Shown: positions 53,973 through 64,000, numbered from the stretch's first letter. The stretch: DNA of 64,000 nucleotides from Phytophthora hibernalis (GCA_012656075.1 JAAKBF010000290.1:62001-126000); one strand, 5' to 3'. Notes: a model not told the origin generated them from the sequence alone. Made by a program: numbers and translations.

Positions 53973-54756
53973 GTGCGTGTTGTTTATTTTTGTGATTTTG
54001 GCAGAGAATTGCTTGAACGCGTGGGTACCTGCATCATTTACTACATACAGTGGCATAATTTGCAGTTTCTTGCGTCGACTTTAATTGATCAACATACTGC
54101 CTTGTAACTTTTTCGGTGAGAGTTAGACCCTGTAAACGATAGTGCAACATACAGGGTCTGATTCGGCGCACCTTTTCGACGGTTGAGCGGAGTGATGATA
54201 ATGCCGTCATGGCATGATTGACTTTGTAGTTTTCAGTCGTACACGCAAAAGCTGGAACAACAGCTAATTGATCAACTAGTACAGTTGCTTGTGATAAATT
54301 GGGTATGGACCCAAGATTGATAATGGAGGCAATCCTATGACTCCATTCGGACTATTGTACATGTAGTCATGCAGCTTGATTAGAACCTGGTTTACCACGC
54401 TGGTGATCAGTGCATGCGGCTGTTTTTCGGTCGCCATCAATGCATTCTGCCGCGTACCGGCTTGGCCTTTGTCTACTTGGTTTAACCGGGTTTTTATCCG
54501 GTATCATAGAAACATCGCTAATTCGCCCTACCTCTTTTCTATTGCAATCGCGTTTTCTAACAGTAGCGAGAGCAAGTCTGCAAGGAACACCATATTTAGA
54601 CAATTCAATCACGACCTCTCATTGGCTCAAACCGCACGTTTAAGTATCGCATGAATCCTGCTATGTATACAAAAACGTACACTTAAACGAGACAAATCGA
54701 CCCTTTCAGAACAGTGTCGTTATGAATAAGTTTCGATATTAGAGAGGTTTAGTTTT
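53973..54756. other. AT-rich flank of family C, no gene seen
   Basis: Short frames only. No repeat of any other part of the window was recognised. Confidence 0.45.
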
Positions 54757-55401
54757 GTGCATTACATCACGTTTTCCATTATCTCCGATTGGGTTCCCGA
54801 TAATGATAATGTAATAGAACATGAGACGTTTAGCAAACTTCCACTAAAAGTTTGCATTAAGCCAAAACACGAGAGAAAAATGACCACCACTCTCGAGGTC
54901 AAGGCAAGTTTGAGCATGAATGCAGCTCTTACGGCAGCGCTAATGGAAGAAGATGAAGACCTCCGTGCCCAGCTGATCCACGTCGAAATGGATAAGGAGG
55001 TTGAGGAACAGATACCCATACTGGCGGTCACGTTTAACTAGAGATCGACGCCAGAAGCAATCTGCTGGTATCGCTTTTGCCTGAAACGCCAGCAAGCCCA
55101 AGACATCCACGGCTTTCTGAGACTTCTTGCGCTCATTCCGACTATGGCGTTTGACACGGATATGATCTATCAGTATAAGGTTGAATGCACCCTCCGCGTT
55201 CACGAGAGATCAGGTACCCTCGACAGTTGCATTGGGTTTATCGACGGCACCGTCAGAGCCATTTGTCGTCCTACTTACCATCTGTGCCAAGCCTACAATG
55301 GCCACAAGAGGAAGCATGCGCTTAAATACCAAAGTGTCGTGATGGCCAATGGTCTCATCGTTTCTGTGTGGAGTTGCCATTCCGCATTCCCCGCAAAGTA
55401 A
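54757..55401 (+). pseudogene. Harbinger-like (DDE_4) transposase fragment
   Basis: The second part reads GTLDSCIGFIDGTVRAICRP, YHLCQAYNGHKRKHALKYQS and VVMANGLIVS. This is the first catalytic Asp (F-I-D-G-T) and the Y-N-G-H-K-R-x-H-x-L-K-Y-Q block of PIF/Harbinger-type transposases. The first part (acidic, LTAALMEEDEDLRAQLIH, then LRLLALIPTMAFDTDMIYQY) is the N-terminal region in other frames. The product stops before the second catalytic residue, so it is inactive. Ends of the element were not found. Confidence 0.7.
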
Positions 55402-55743
55402 ACAATACACACCTCCAGGGCCATGACACTGGAGGATCTCAACGACCTGTACAACAGGAACCTTCTATCAGAAGATGCTATCAGTGTTTCGGGTGATGAC
55501 TCTTCTGGAGGCGGCGATGATGCTGCCGGAAACAGCTCTAGTGAAATCGACGAGGATGGGGCTGCTACGTCCGAAAGAAACAAGACAGGAAACAGTTATG
55601 GGCCATAGCACGAAGGACGAAAAGGTGAAGCGGTCTACGTTCTCGCTGCATTCCTGACCAACTGTCGCTCATGCGCTCACGGTAGCAATCTTGCGAGCAA
55701 GACGTTTGGAACTTCGATCCCACCACTTCACGAATATCTCTGC

Positions 55744-55983
55744 TCAGTCAACCCCGTCACCCACGTGGGCACTTCTTGCCGATGGCACGCTTCTTCTCCC
55801 CTCCTCTCTTGTTACCGCCGCTTTCCAACTGGCGATAAATATATCTTCAAGTTCTTTTTGAAATCGAGGAACGCCCACTGCTGGGTCAACTTCAACCCCT
55901 TTGAATCCGATATATTTTAGGCGATCTCTATAAAGAGGATATACGTTCCTAGGTCTATAATGCATGGAATTCGTCCACATCAT
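55744..55983 (-). CDS. Unrecognised short ORF
   Basis: 79 codons with the motif-like stretch RLKYIGFKGVEVDPAVGVPR and QKELEDIFIASWKAAVTREE, which looks like real protein rather than noise, but no family is recognised. It may be an exon or a remnant of a neighbouring gene. No splice sites were assigned. The interval 55402-55743 has no supported gene. Confidence 0.3.
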   Translation of the reverse strand: MMWTNSMHYRPRNVYPLYRDRLKYIGFKGVEVDPAVGVPRFQKELEDIFIASWKAAVTREEGRRSVPSARSAHVGDGVD

Positions 55984-56177
55984 AAAGGGCTACTTATGAT
56001 GGATTTCTTGGCTTGCATTACATCAAAGGCAGTCTAGGTTTGGGGAAGAGCTTATTTTGGGCATTTTATAATGCAAAGCGTAATGTAATGTACGAAACTA
56101 AATCTCTCCGTTATCGGTTTCACGTTCAGCTTCTGTTACCGAGTTAACTTAAACGCGAAACTACCGTGAATCCCCAC

Positions 56178-57127
56178 TGTGGTGTTGTGATTCACAGAAA
56201 ACGTCGTTAGTTCGGCTCCCACGCAACAGCTCAACAATTCGCCGAGTCAGGTCGGCGATGTTGGGCTTGCGCAGGGTTCCTGTCGGTTCCCTTTGCGGTT
56301 CGCCCCAGCCGGGGTTCATTTGGGGGGTTGTTCCCGACGGGTACCAAACTCCAAACTCTCCAGAGACTCGCCTGAGCGGGGCAGTCTCCGTTCAAAACCC
56401 TGTGCCCTCCACCAAACGATGAACGGCAGCGCGCGAGCGCGTTTACAGTTCACCAGGCGCAGATTACGGCCAGCTACGAGGTTACGGTGTCCTGGGTTGT
56501 GCAGATCCACCGGCTCGTCGAATCGACGAGGCTTGTCTTCGCTTGGTAGCGAGAAGTGCCCACCCCGGGCCGACCTTGATCTCTTGGCGCTACCCTACAA
56601 GTTATGCCTCTCGGGGAACGACGGCAGACATAATCCAGCCCACGCAGGGACTTACCGGAAAAGTGTACGCTGTTCTTGGACTTAGAAAAAAATTGTTATC
56701 TCTATGTCTTCGGAGAGCCCCTTCGGGCTCTTCCCTATGGTCTTCTATCGGTCCTATACAAATATCTAATGAAATGGAGTCGTTACAGATCTCCTGCGAC
56801 TCTTCGCTCAGCTCCGTCCCTTGGTGTCGAGCTGTTTTTACCTCACGGCGACTCTTCGTCCAGATCCTGATTTATCCCTTCAGGCATATTCTCGCCAAGT
56901 CAACTTTCGCCAAGTCGACTTTCGCCGAGTCCAACTTTCGCCGAGTCCAACTTTCGCCGAGTCGATTATCGCAGAGCCCGTCCATCGATGAGTCCGTCCT
57001 TCGCTGAGTCCGGCTAAGTGCGGTTCCTGATTAAGTCCGATCCCTGTTGAGTGCGATGTATCCACTTGGTCTAGCTTATGCATCCCTAGTGTAGGGTTAC
57101 CCAAAATATGGATTTCCCTACACCACA
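56178..57127 (-). repeat. Family A LTR (3' LTR in pol orientation)
   Basis: Ends are a perfect 8-bp inverted repeat: TGTGGTGT at 56178 and ACACCACA ending 57127. Orientation is inferred from the pol strand. The 9-bp family word is tandemly arrayed at 56892-57009. Only one copy lies in the window, so the limits are tentative. Confidence 0.55.
56892..57009. promoter_or_regulatory. Eight-unit array of the family A 9-bp word
   Basis: Cores at 56892, 56907, 56922, 56938, 56954, 56969, 56985 and 57001, spaced 15 or 16 bp. Three are TCGCCGAGT, one is TCGCTGAGT and the others differ by one or two bases. Spacers are mostly CAACTT-like. It lies 99 bp upstream of the ORF A ATG and within the U3 side of the LTR in pol orientation, so it could act on either transcript. 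Confidence 0.8.
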
Positions 57128-60100
57128 ACTGCCCCGGGCGTGATACGAGCCAGGCTGGTGAGTGTCTCTACCATCACTCCGCTCTCCAACTTTCCTTCGG
57201 TTGGAAATCTCGTCGAGTCAAGTGCTGTCATCGTCAGGAAGCCCGTCGAGGATACCACTGCTTCCCTCGCTGACCAGGTAAGCTTCCCGCGCTTGGCATG
57301 CCCCTTATCCTCGCCGATGGTCATCTAACCCACCGTGGGTGTTTGCTTGACAGCTTCCCGTCGCGCCGCTACAGCTACCGCCGTCTGGTCGAGTTGGACT
57401 ATCACTGCGAGCTTGTCGCTCCTCAAGTGTCGTCGACCTCCTCGAGCGCTGTTGCAGAAGCGCTGTTCTCACGTCGTTGGACTTTCACGCCCAAGTTTCT
57501 TCGCTCGGACCCGCTGGTCGACTCATCGATGGAGTCTCAAGATCTGGTCGACTTGACGAACTCGCTGGGCTCGCCGGAATCTTCCGTCGCTCGGTCCAGT
57601 GCGCGCATGGTCTTCAGCAGGACGATACTTCGCCTCGTCAGGGATCGCCGGGTTCATCAGTGGAACGCGCTGATAGCTCAGCTACTCTGGCTGAGTCAGA
57701 GGGTGACTCGACGAATCTCGCGGCAGGCGATTCCGCTGGCCTCGCTGGGATTGGTCGAGCTCTCACTCAGCAAGGAGAAGGGCAAAGACAGCGTGATGCT
57801 TCTCTCGCTCAGTTGGTCTCGTTTCTACTGACCAGTTCTCCTCCACCTGCCGACGCTTCAACTCGCCAGGCCATTCTTGGGGCAAAATCGCCAGCTTCTA
57901 TCTTGGCTGCGTTGCAACGTGATGTTGTGCCTCTCCCGGATGCGTCCGCCGAAATCGCCGAGCTCGGACCAAACTCGCCAAGTCTGAGCGAGTGGCTTCA
58001 GCTCGGCACAAGAGAATGGAGTCGGCGATCGCTGAGTCAGACTCCCTGCGACATTAGCTGGGTACCGTCACAAAGAGCTTGAAATTTATTGCTCGAGTTC
58101 TTTACGTTCGACTGAAATGACAGCGTCGTTCAACAAGACGATCGCTAGCACACGGCGGAGTCCCGGACCATTATTGCTGAGCAATGCGACCGTACTCGTG
58201 CTGCCGAAGCGACCATTCGGAAGCTTCAGGTTGAGCTCGTCAATCGCGATCGGACTTGTGCCAGCCTGGGTCAGAAGAGTATTGAGATCAAGGCGGAGTT
58301 CACCACTCTTCACGGATTGGCGTCCACCTATTATCGCCAGCTCCAGGAGGCCACAGTCTTGCTTTGCTCCGGTGGTGATCACGCCCTCCGAGAAGCTCGT
58401 CGAACGATCGAGCCGCTGCGGAGCATCATCCTACTGCAGAAGCGTGTCATTGCTCTCCGCGGCCGCTACCCCGTCTACGACCCGCCTTGGCTGTCGCCGC
58501 TCTGGGTGGCGTTGATGTCCCGGGATTGGATCATAGGGACCTCCAAATCAACGGTCGCCTCTGTCGGCTACTCGCCGAGCGCTTCCCCGAATCATTGGAG
58601 CTTCGTTCTTCGCGTCGACCCTGCGACGTTACTCTCTCTCTCCGCACAGCGAGCTCGTCGAGCGGAGTATCTTCGGGCTCAGCGATTCCAACTTCGGTCA
58701 GCTCGGCTAATGTTACCCCGGCGAGTGCAGCGTTGGTGGTTTGTCCGTCTTTCTCCGCGGTCTCACCTGTGTCTTCACCGAGATCTTTACGCCACAAGCG
58801 GTCTAAGTCGGAGTCGCGCCACCGGAGACGCCGTTCGGTCTCTCAGTTAAAGAGCGCGCCCCTGAAGACCTTGGCTCCGGCCGAACGCCTCCACTAGTAT
58901 TCTAACCCGGCGGAGCCGGTCTAAAGTGTTTCTCGCGGCGAGTTTGAGCGTCCCGTACCTGGCGAGGAGGGCTTCGACGCATCAACGACTTTGCTCTGGG
59001 CGGAAGTGGTCGCCGAGCATGCGCCTTCACTGCCTATTACAGGGCGGCGTCGCCTCAGCTCTCCGGCGGCTGGTCTGAGCCGAGCCAATTCGAGCGGTTA
59101 TTTTCCCAGCGACACTCGCTGAGTCCTCCTCACGATGAGGTTCCGGTCGAAGTTAATGAGACTGATGTTCACATCGACGAGGCACCCGATCTCGGCTGAC
59201 TCGTCGAGCTCCGCTGATCCGGACTTGGCGAGTTCGTCAGCCGTTTTGGTGAGTTTATCGCTGGCCACGAGCTCTTCACTCGGCCGTATAAGGTCTTCGC
59301 CGAGTCCAACATCTGGATCTGTGGCCTCCACTGACTCGTCGATAGAGTCGGCTCCAGCCGTGATCTCATCGAGTTCGTCTACTTCCGTGGCGACTCCTTC
59401 GCTGAGTTCCGTAGTCTCCGTTCCGGCTTCGACTAGCCCCACGGTGCCTCTTCTCCTCGACGTCGCCCTTCTCGAGCAGCAGCAAAGAATTCTGCTTGCA
59501 TTACTGAGGCTGTTTTTGCCGAGTTGGACGTTCTTGACGAAGTTGCTTTGGATGGTTCGCCCAGTCCAGCTTCGCCGAAGGTTACGGGATCCATCCCTTC
59601 TGGTGATATCGAGCTTGGAGTCCCGCCGACCAGACCAGCGATTCGCTGTCTACTTCTCAGCCGTCACCGGTTGGTTCTCCTGTGAGCTCATCGAACGGAA
59701 TGTCTCATCGAGATTTTCTTATGGACGTCGAAGCTGAGAATAGCTGTTCATCGTCAGCTAGTATCGTGGTCCTCACGGACAAGGCGCCTCCACGCGGCAA
59801 GCTACAGAGCTATGCCAATGCTCGTCGAAAAGCTCCACATTCTGTCAAGCGAGGAAGTGCACCGGCTCCTCGATCGATGGGTTCGTCGAAGAAGCGAGCA
59901 GCTCCCAAGTCTTCTCGCCAGACTTCCAAGAAAGCCAAGAGCTCGTCGATCGTCACTGATTCAGGTCCCAAGTCGTCGAGCAAGGTTATTCCGGTTTCTC
60001 GGGCAGCCAAACCTAAGGCTTCAGGCACCAAGACGGCACGAGCAACGGTTCCTGTCGCCAAGTTGCCTGCGAAGGGCAAAGCACCGGTTGTTTCCAAGCG

Positions 60101-61265
60101 TTCGACAGGTTCGAACTCATCGAAATCGTCCAAGAAGACTCCAAGCATTTCTTCGCCAAGTCAACCTCCTACGCCCTCTGGTATGGTGGAATTGCCTGCA
60201 CCGTTGAAGCTTCCAATCGCAAAACTGCGTGCTCGTGCGGCCCAGGCTGTTGCGCGCGAGGCCGGGAGACTCCTTCGATGCGTCAGACTCGCAGCGTGGA
60301 GTTCTTCCATTATGGGTCCGCTCGTTGCTGGGCGAAAATGTTGGCATGTCGTTCCCCGGTCAAGATGCTGGATATCGGAGGCAAGTCTAGTGTGGCTCCG
60401 ACGCCAACTACTCTCGATGGGCTTCGGAAGTGGATGGATGTGTTTAATCCGTCTCATCCATGCCAACAAGTCCTCGCCAAGTTCCCGGAGACTCCGATTT
60501 TCGTCTCGGCGAGCGAGATTGACGCCGCCCGCCAACGTCTGCATTCCAAGAAGAAGTCGGCGAAATCGACGACCCGTTGATGATCGTTTGCGACGCTTGG
60601 GCTCGTTTCTGGGCGATAGTCGGGAATTCGACGAGTCGCAACCTCACGATTCTCGTACCAAGATTTTCGTGGCTCTCTGGGAGAGGAACCACTGGATCGT
60701 GGATTCAAGTGTCTTGTTGGGTTTACATCCAGACCTGAACCCAAGCTCGCCCGTGTCGGAGTTCGCCGCCATCCACGAGTTGTGGGCGGTGTATACTCTT
60801 GAGCGTAAGCGCCGAGGCGACCTGTTGCGGATCGTCATGAAGTCTTACGAGGAGGCGCTCCGGGTTGCGGCCAGTTCTCGCTCAGCTCAAGGTCCTTCGC
60901 CGAGTCTCGACTCCGAACTCTATTTTGAGCCTACGGTCCCCACGTATTCGTTGATTAACCAGCCCATGTTCCCGTCTCGTTCGGATTGGTTCGCTGAGCT
61001 CAAGGACTTGGACGTTCAAGAGCCCTGGCGAGTGTGGTGGGTGACTCGTCCAGAGTTGCACCCATACAACACGTGTTTCCGTCCGCGCAATCCCGAGTTC
61101 CCGGTATTTGCCCCAGGAGATTTTTCGGTCGGCGACGTCGAGAGGACCTTGCAGGAGGACACTGATCCCAACGAGCCAGAGCCTCCTGCTTGTGACGCGA
61201 GTGCTCAGCCTCCGGCTAATCGTGTTGGTATCCACATTTTCGAGCAAATTTTCGACGAGGCCTAA
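57108..61265 (+). CDS. Family A antisense ORF A: spliced, coiled coil plus basic region plus unknown C-terminal domain
   Basis: ATG 57108 begins MDFPTPQL; one base is missing from the C run at 57132-57135, after which exon 1 reads to 57277. A 76-bp intron follows and exon 2 is open from 57354 to 58082 in matching phase (SGRVGLSLRACRSSSVVDLL). After a frame change comes a coiled-coil-like segment (RKLQVELVNRDRTCASLGQK, LASTYYRQLQEATVLL; 58150-58460), then INGRLCRLLAERFPESLELR and a basic patch (RHKRSKSESRHRRRRS, to 58897). From 59682 one 527-codon frame holds a Ser/Lys-rich region (PKSSRQTSKKAKSSS) and, through two internal frame changes, a conserved globular part (HYGSARCWAKML; FVALWERNHWIVDSSVLL; AIHELWAVYTLERKRRGDLL; RPELHPYNTCFRPRNPEF). 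Stop at 61263-61265. No known family is recognised. Continuity across 58.9-59.7 kb is inferred. Confidence 0.6.
57278..57353 (+). other. Intron in ORF A
   Basis: Donor CAG|GTAAGC, acceptor TTGACAG|C, 76 bp, with CTAAC at 57325 as a branch-point candidate. The unspliced frame is closed (stop at 57326), whereas splicing joins two open frames in phase 0. Confidence 0.65.
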
Positions 61266-61462
61266 GCAGTCGTTTCGCTGAGACTCCCAGTTCGCCCAGT
61301 TGCAGTTTTCGATGAGTCTTGGTAGTTGTTTCTTCTTCTTCATGTAGTCCGTACTCATCCATCTCGTAATATCAAAAATATAAGTTGACGCAGTAGCTTT
61401 CGCTCACTCGACCTGCCTGCTTGTCTTCACAGGTCGGTGGTATTTGTCATATGCAATAGCTT

Positions 61463-61918
61463 TTAACACTCGTCTGCAACTTGCACCATTTGCAGACGGT
61501 TTTCACGTTTCTTTTGTCGAAGATAGTCGAAGAGAAGACCTCCACACGATAAATTCGACAGTGGTTCCCAGCTGGGTTCGTCATAGCCTACCCATTTTAC
61601 CAGAAACCGACGCTGGGCTCGATCCGTACTCGTCGAGAGTGGCATTTCGTCCCTAAGGATGGCTTCGACTTCATATCGACCAGTCCGTTCGTCAGGTTCC
61701 CAACTGTCTTCTGGCAGCAGTTCCTCGTCGAAATTCAATCGATCGGTTTCGCTGAGGCCTTTGACTAGCGAAGTCGTAGGCCTTTCGCCGATCTCGGTCA
61801 CTTTCTTTAGTCTGGACACGTGGACTACTGGATAGAACCGGTAGCCGCTCTTGTCTGGCAGCTCCAGCTCGTAGGCGAACTCCTCGATCTTCTGCTTGAT
61901 CCGGAACGGCCGTGCCAT
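61463..61918 (-). CDS. Family A chromodomain, copy 2
   Basis: One open frame: FRIKQKIEEFAYELELPDKS and YPVVHVSRLKKVTEIGERPT (integrase C-terminal module), then the chromodomain TGRYEVEAILRDEMPLSTST, RRFLVKWVGYDEPSWEPLSN. Tyr, Trp and Trp cage positions are present, unlike the broken copy 1. Chromodomains of this class guide insertion into methylated-histone chromatin. Confidence 0.85.
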   Translation of the reverse strand: MARPFRIKQKIEEFAYELELPDKSGYRFYPVVHVSRLKKVTEIGERPTTSLVKGLSETDRLNFDEELLPEDSWEPDERTGRYEVEAILRDEMPLSTSTDRAQRRFLVKWVGYDEPSWEPLSNLSCGGLLFDYLRQKKRENRLQMVQVADEC

Positions 61919-61937
61919 CGATGGGCTAGCTTCTTCT

Positions 61938-63041
61938 TCAGGCCTGGTTTGACACGCTCCATGAACAGCCAGACTTGGTCTCCAATCTTGAACAGAGACT
62001 GTTTTGTCTCGGCGAGTCCGTCGCTATTGTTCGCTTCAGCTGTCTCCTCGCTCGTCGAGTCATTCGGTATGCTTTCTGCTCGCTCCGACTCAGCGAGTCG
62101 TTGTGTTCCTTTGCTCGCCGGGCCTTTTCCTTTAGCTGGTACTCATAGGCTAGTTTGAGCGCTATTTCCCGTTGTCGGTTAGCTTCTCGACGCCATTTTG
62201 TGGCTTTCGCTGAGGTGGTTTGTTTCGCTGAGTCTTTCGAGACTCGGCGAATGGAGGATGTCATCGATTTGAGTGTTGACTGGGCGTCCCAACCGTGCAC
62301 TAAGTAGAATGGCGTTTCTCGCCGAGTCGAATCCCTCGAATTGTTGATGGCATAGACTAGTTTCTCAGCGATGTCGTCCCAGTCAGCTTGAAGCGGGTCT
62401 TCCACGTAGACACGCACCGTTTGTATCATGGTCTTCACACTGCGTTCTTGCTGCCCGTTCGCTTGTGGTCGGTAACTCAGTGTAGCTCGAGACCTAGACT
62501 GCATCATCTCCGAGAAAGTCTGAAAGACTTCGCTCATAAATCTTGGGTCTCGGTCGTGTCGGATGAGCGATGGTGCGCCAAATCGACGGAATATGCACTC
62601 TTCGAATGCTTTAGCCACTTCGAGTGCCCCAGTATCGCCCATCGCCTTAGCGATGACAAACCCGGTGAAGTGATCTTGGAATAGCAGGAGAGCCGTGTTT
62701 CCTCGCTGAGTCTTCGGCAAGGGTATAACGAAGTCCATCGACACAATCTGGAAAGGTCGATCGGAGACGACGTTACCTGGCGAATATCCGCGAAGTTGAG
62801 GCTTGCTCTTACTGGTGTTGCAATCTTCACAGGCTTGCACATGCTTGACCACGTCGGCATACAGACCGATCCAATAGTAATCGGCCTTCACTCGGTGATA
62901 AGTCCTGACGATGCCTTGATGTCCTCCTTCAATGGAGTTATGGCAATTCGCCAAGATTTCGTCGATGAGTGTAGTTGGCACTACCATTCTTAGCTTCGTG
63001 TCGTGCTCGTCGGGTCTACCTCGCTCTCTGCGACGGCTCAT
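61938..63041 (-). CDS. Family A integrase, copy 2, intact core
   Basis: A single 367-codon frame. Zinc finger CHNSIEGGHQGIVRTYHRVK ... CEDCNTSKSK; catalytic Asp in IVSMDFVIPLPKTQRGNTAL, Asp in LIRHDRDPRFMSEVFQTF, Glu in ANGQQERSVKTMIQTV. The start is within the tandemly duplicated MSRRRERGRPDE segment. The end is a frame break near 62000 that separates it from the chromodomain. This is the best-preserved integrase of the family in the window. Confidence 0.9.
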   Translation of the reverse strand: MSRRRERGRPDEHDTKLRMVVPTTLIDEILANCHNSIEGGHQGIVRTYHRVKADYYWIGLYADVVKHVQACEDCNTSKSKPQLRGYSPGNVVSDRPFQIVSMDFVIPLPKTQRGNTALLLFQDHFTGFVIAKAMGDTGALEVAKAFEECIFRRFGAPSLIRHDRDPRFMSEVFQTFSEMMQSRSRATLSYRPQANGQQERSVKTMIQTVRVYVEDPLQADWDDIAEKLVYAINNSRDSTRRETPFYLVHGWDAQSTLKSMTSSIRRVSKDSAKQTTSAKATKWRREANRQREIALKLAYEYQLKEKARRAKEHNDSLSRSEQKAYRMTRRARRQLKRTIATDSPRQNSLCSRLETKSGCSWSVSNQA

Positions 63042-63105
63042 GTACCGTCCTCGTCGGGTCTACCTCGCTCTCTGCGACGGCTCATGTAATATAGTAGGCC
63101 GTCCT
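63000..63105 (-). repeat. Short tandem duplication before integrase, copy 2
   Basis: The MSRRRERGRPDE-coding unit occurs twice, as in copy 1 at 10999-11106, but the second unit is shorter by several bases. Confidence 0.7.
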
Positions 63106-64000
63106 CGCTGAGTACAAATTATCGGCTACTTTGCCGGCGTCGCCGGCTCTTCGCCGAGTGAGCTCATCGAATTCACCTCGCAAATATTTCTTCAGGTCAG
63201 ACCATCGACATTCTTCGTCTTGCGCCGTTGATATCCGGCCTCGTCGCTCAGCTTGGACCACTAGAGGGTTGACGTCTTCAGCACTTGGAGTTCCTGACGT
63301 TCTGAGCAAGCTCTGCCCTGCTCTACTACTGCTGAGCTTCTGGAGGTTGATACTCCATTTCGAACTCGTCGACTGGACTATCATTGTCGGGTAGACTCGG
63401 CGAATCGGACTCTACTGGCACGTCGGGTGCCGGTTCTCTCGCTGGGTCTAGTTCTTCGTCTTCGGCGAATCGAACTCGGCGAACTGGTTGAGTTTGACTT
63501 CGAGTAATCGCTGAGACTTTAGGAGGGACTTCTTCTGCTTCCTTCGTCGGGCTTTCCTCGACGTACAGCTTTTCTTGTATCCGGTTCAACGTCTTTAGCT
63601 CAGCTTTGCGGTCACCGCTAAGAACGACACGCCCAGCTTTCGCTTCTAGAGCTTCCGTGGTTAACATATCCGCCGCTGAGTTGTAGCACCGGACTACATG
63701 GAGGTAGCGTACGGAGTTGAGGCGATCGATGAGTTCCTTGTGGCGCGCCAACTGAATTTGCAACGTCTCCTTCCTGCATGCGATCACCCCCATGGATTGC
63801 TGGATTGCGAGCCTGGAATCGCCGACTATAATAAGGTCGGTGATGCCCCGGTCAAGGGCCGCGATGACGCCGTTATTCATTCCGGAGTACTCGGCGATAT
63901 TGACCGTGGTTTCCAAGAGGTGAGCACTCGCAGCGATCACAATGTCCCACATCGGCAACCGCCACAAGATCCACGAGCAACTACCATAGCCGCCATACTT
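63082..64000 (-). CDS. Family A archaeal-type RNase H and linker, copy 2 (runs off window)
   Basis: From the right edge on -: KYGGYGSCSWILW, NIAEYSGMNNGVIAALDRGI, DLIIVGDSRLAIQQSMGVIA, RCYNSAADMLTTEALEAKAG. The Glu, central Asp and last Asp of the catalytic set are present; the first Asp lies outside the window. The acidic linker ends at the same premature YYIT stop as copy 1. A frame change occurs near 63340. Confidence 0.85.

Larger units (their letters stand above)
56178..64000 (-). mobile_element. Family A copy 2 (3' LTR to archaeal RNase H; continues past window)
   Basis: Pol runs on - from the right edge (RNase H, integrase, chromodomain), converging on ORF A (+), which starts inside the LTR at 56178-57127. 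From 59.7 kb rightwards it is the inverted counterpart of 10.1-14.3 kb. The integrase core is undamaged here. Confidence 0.8.

Noticed and set aside
56892..57009. CRISPR array with very short spacers
   Set aside because: A 9-bp core with 6-7 bp near-identical spacers is a tandem binding-site-like array, not repeats separated by unique spacers.
57089..57123. TGTAGGG...CCCTACA as LTR termini
   Set aside because: It would give a 33-bp unit; the 8-bp inverted pair TGTGGTGT (56178) / ACACCACA (57127) gives a sensible LTR length. The short hairpin may be incidental.
59098..59442. 114-codon acidic frame on the - strand within ORF A
   Set aside because: It is the antisense shadow of a Ser-rich + strand stretch (TCG/TCC codons read as Glu/Asp-type codons in reverse).
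1..64000. tRNA or rRNA genes
   Set aside because: No cloverleaf-compatible A and B box pair or rRNA core sequence was recognised by eye; primer-binding sites carry only tRNA 3'-end complements.

Overview
The window reads as accessory, transposon-dense DNA from an oomycete, most likely Phytophthora or a close relative. The evidence is an oomycete-type initiator just upstream of one start codon, short 65-76 bp introns, and a repeat content dominated by Ty3/Gypsy chromoviruses, including one lineage with a second, archaeal-type RNase H. All assignments come from reading translations and motifs by eye; no database search was run.

Layout. 0-3.6 kb: three host-type genes (a partial MLF-like protein on +, a membrane-anchored protein with an alginate-lyase-like region on -, a glucose-6-phosphate 1-epimerase on +). 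3.9-5.7 kb: a piggyBac transposase remnant running into a GC-rich low-complexity block with inverted arms. 5.7-14.3 kb: Gypsy 'family A' copy 1 (gag, protease, collapsed RT, two RNase H domains, integrase, chromodomain, then an ORF on the opposite strand). 14.4-25.2 kb: pieces of at least four other Gypsy elements. 25.3-31.6 kb: 'family D', nearly complete from 5' LTR to chromodomain. 31.6-36.4 kb: an LTR with gag start on -, satellite-like repeats, and a gag plus LTR on -. 36.6-41.3 kb: a Tigger-like transposase remnant, a four-exon DRAM/Frag1-like membrane protein gene, and three MITEs. 41.3-54.0 kb: 'family C', a 12.6 kb Gypsy element with both LTRs, an antisense ORF and an extra membrane-protein ORF running into the 3' LTR. 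54.7-55.4 kb: a Harbinger-like transposase remnant. 56.2-64.0 kb: family A copy 2, inverted relative to copy 1, with its LTR and a spliced antisense ORF of about 4.1 kb.

Two points stand out. First, family A is peppered with a 9-bp word (ACTCAGCGA, ACTCGGCGA or ACTCGTCGA, either orientation, any reading frame), and the same word forms an eight-unit array with 15-16 bp spacing in its LTR, just upstream of the antisense ORF. A family-specific dispersed site together with a transposon-encoded accessory ORF suggests a self-recognition or anti-silencing system; that reading is inference. Second, almost every reading-frame break that can be resolved looks like loss of one base from a homopolymer (or one GC unit). 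Many apparent pseudogenes here may therefore be unpolished long-read assembly errors, and 'broken' labels should be read with that in mind.
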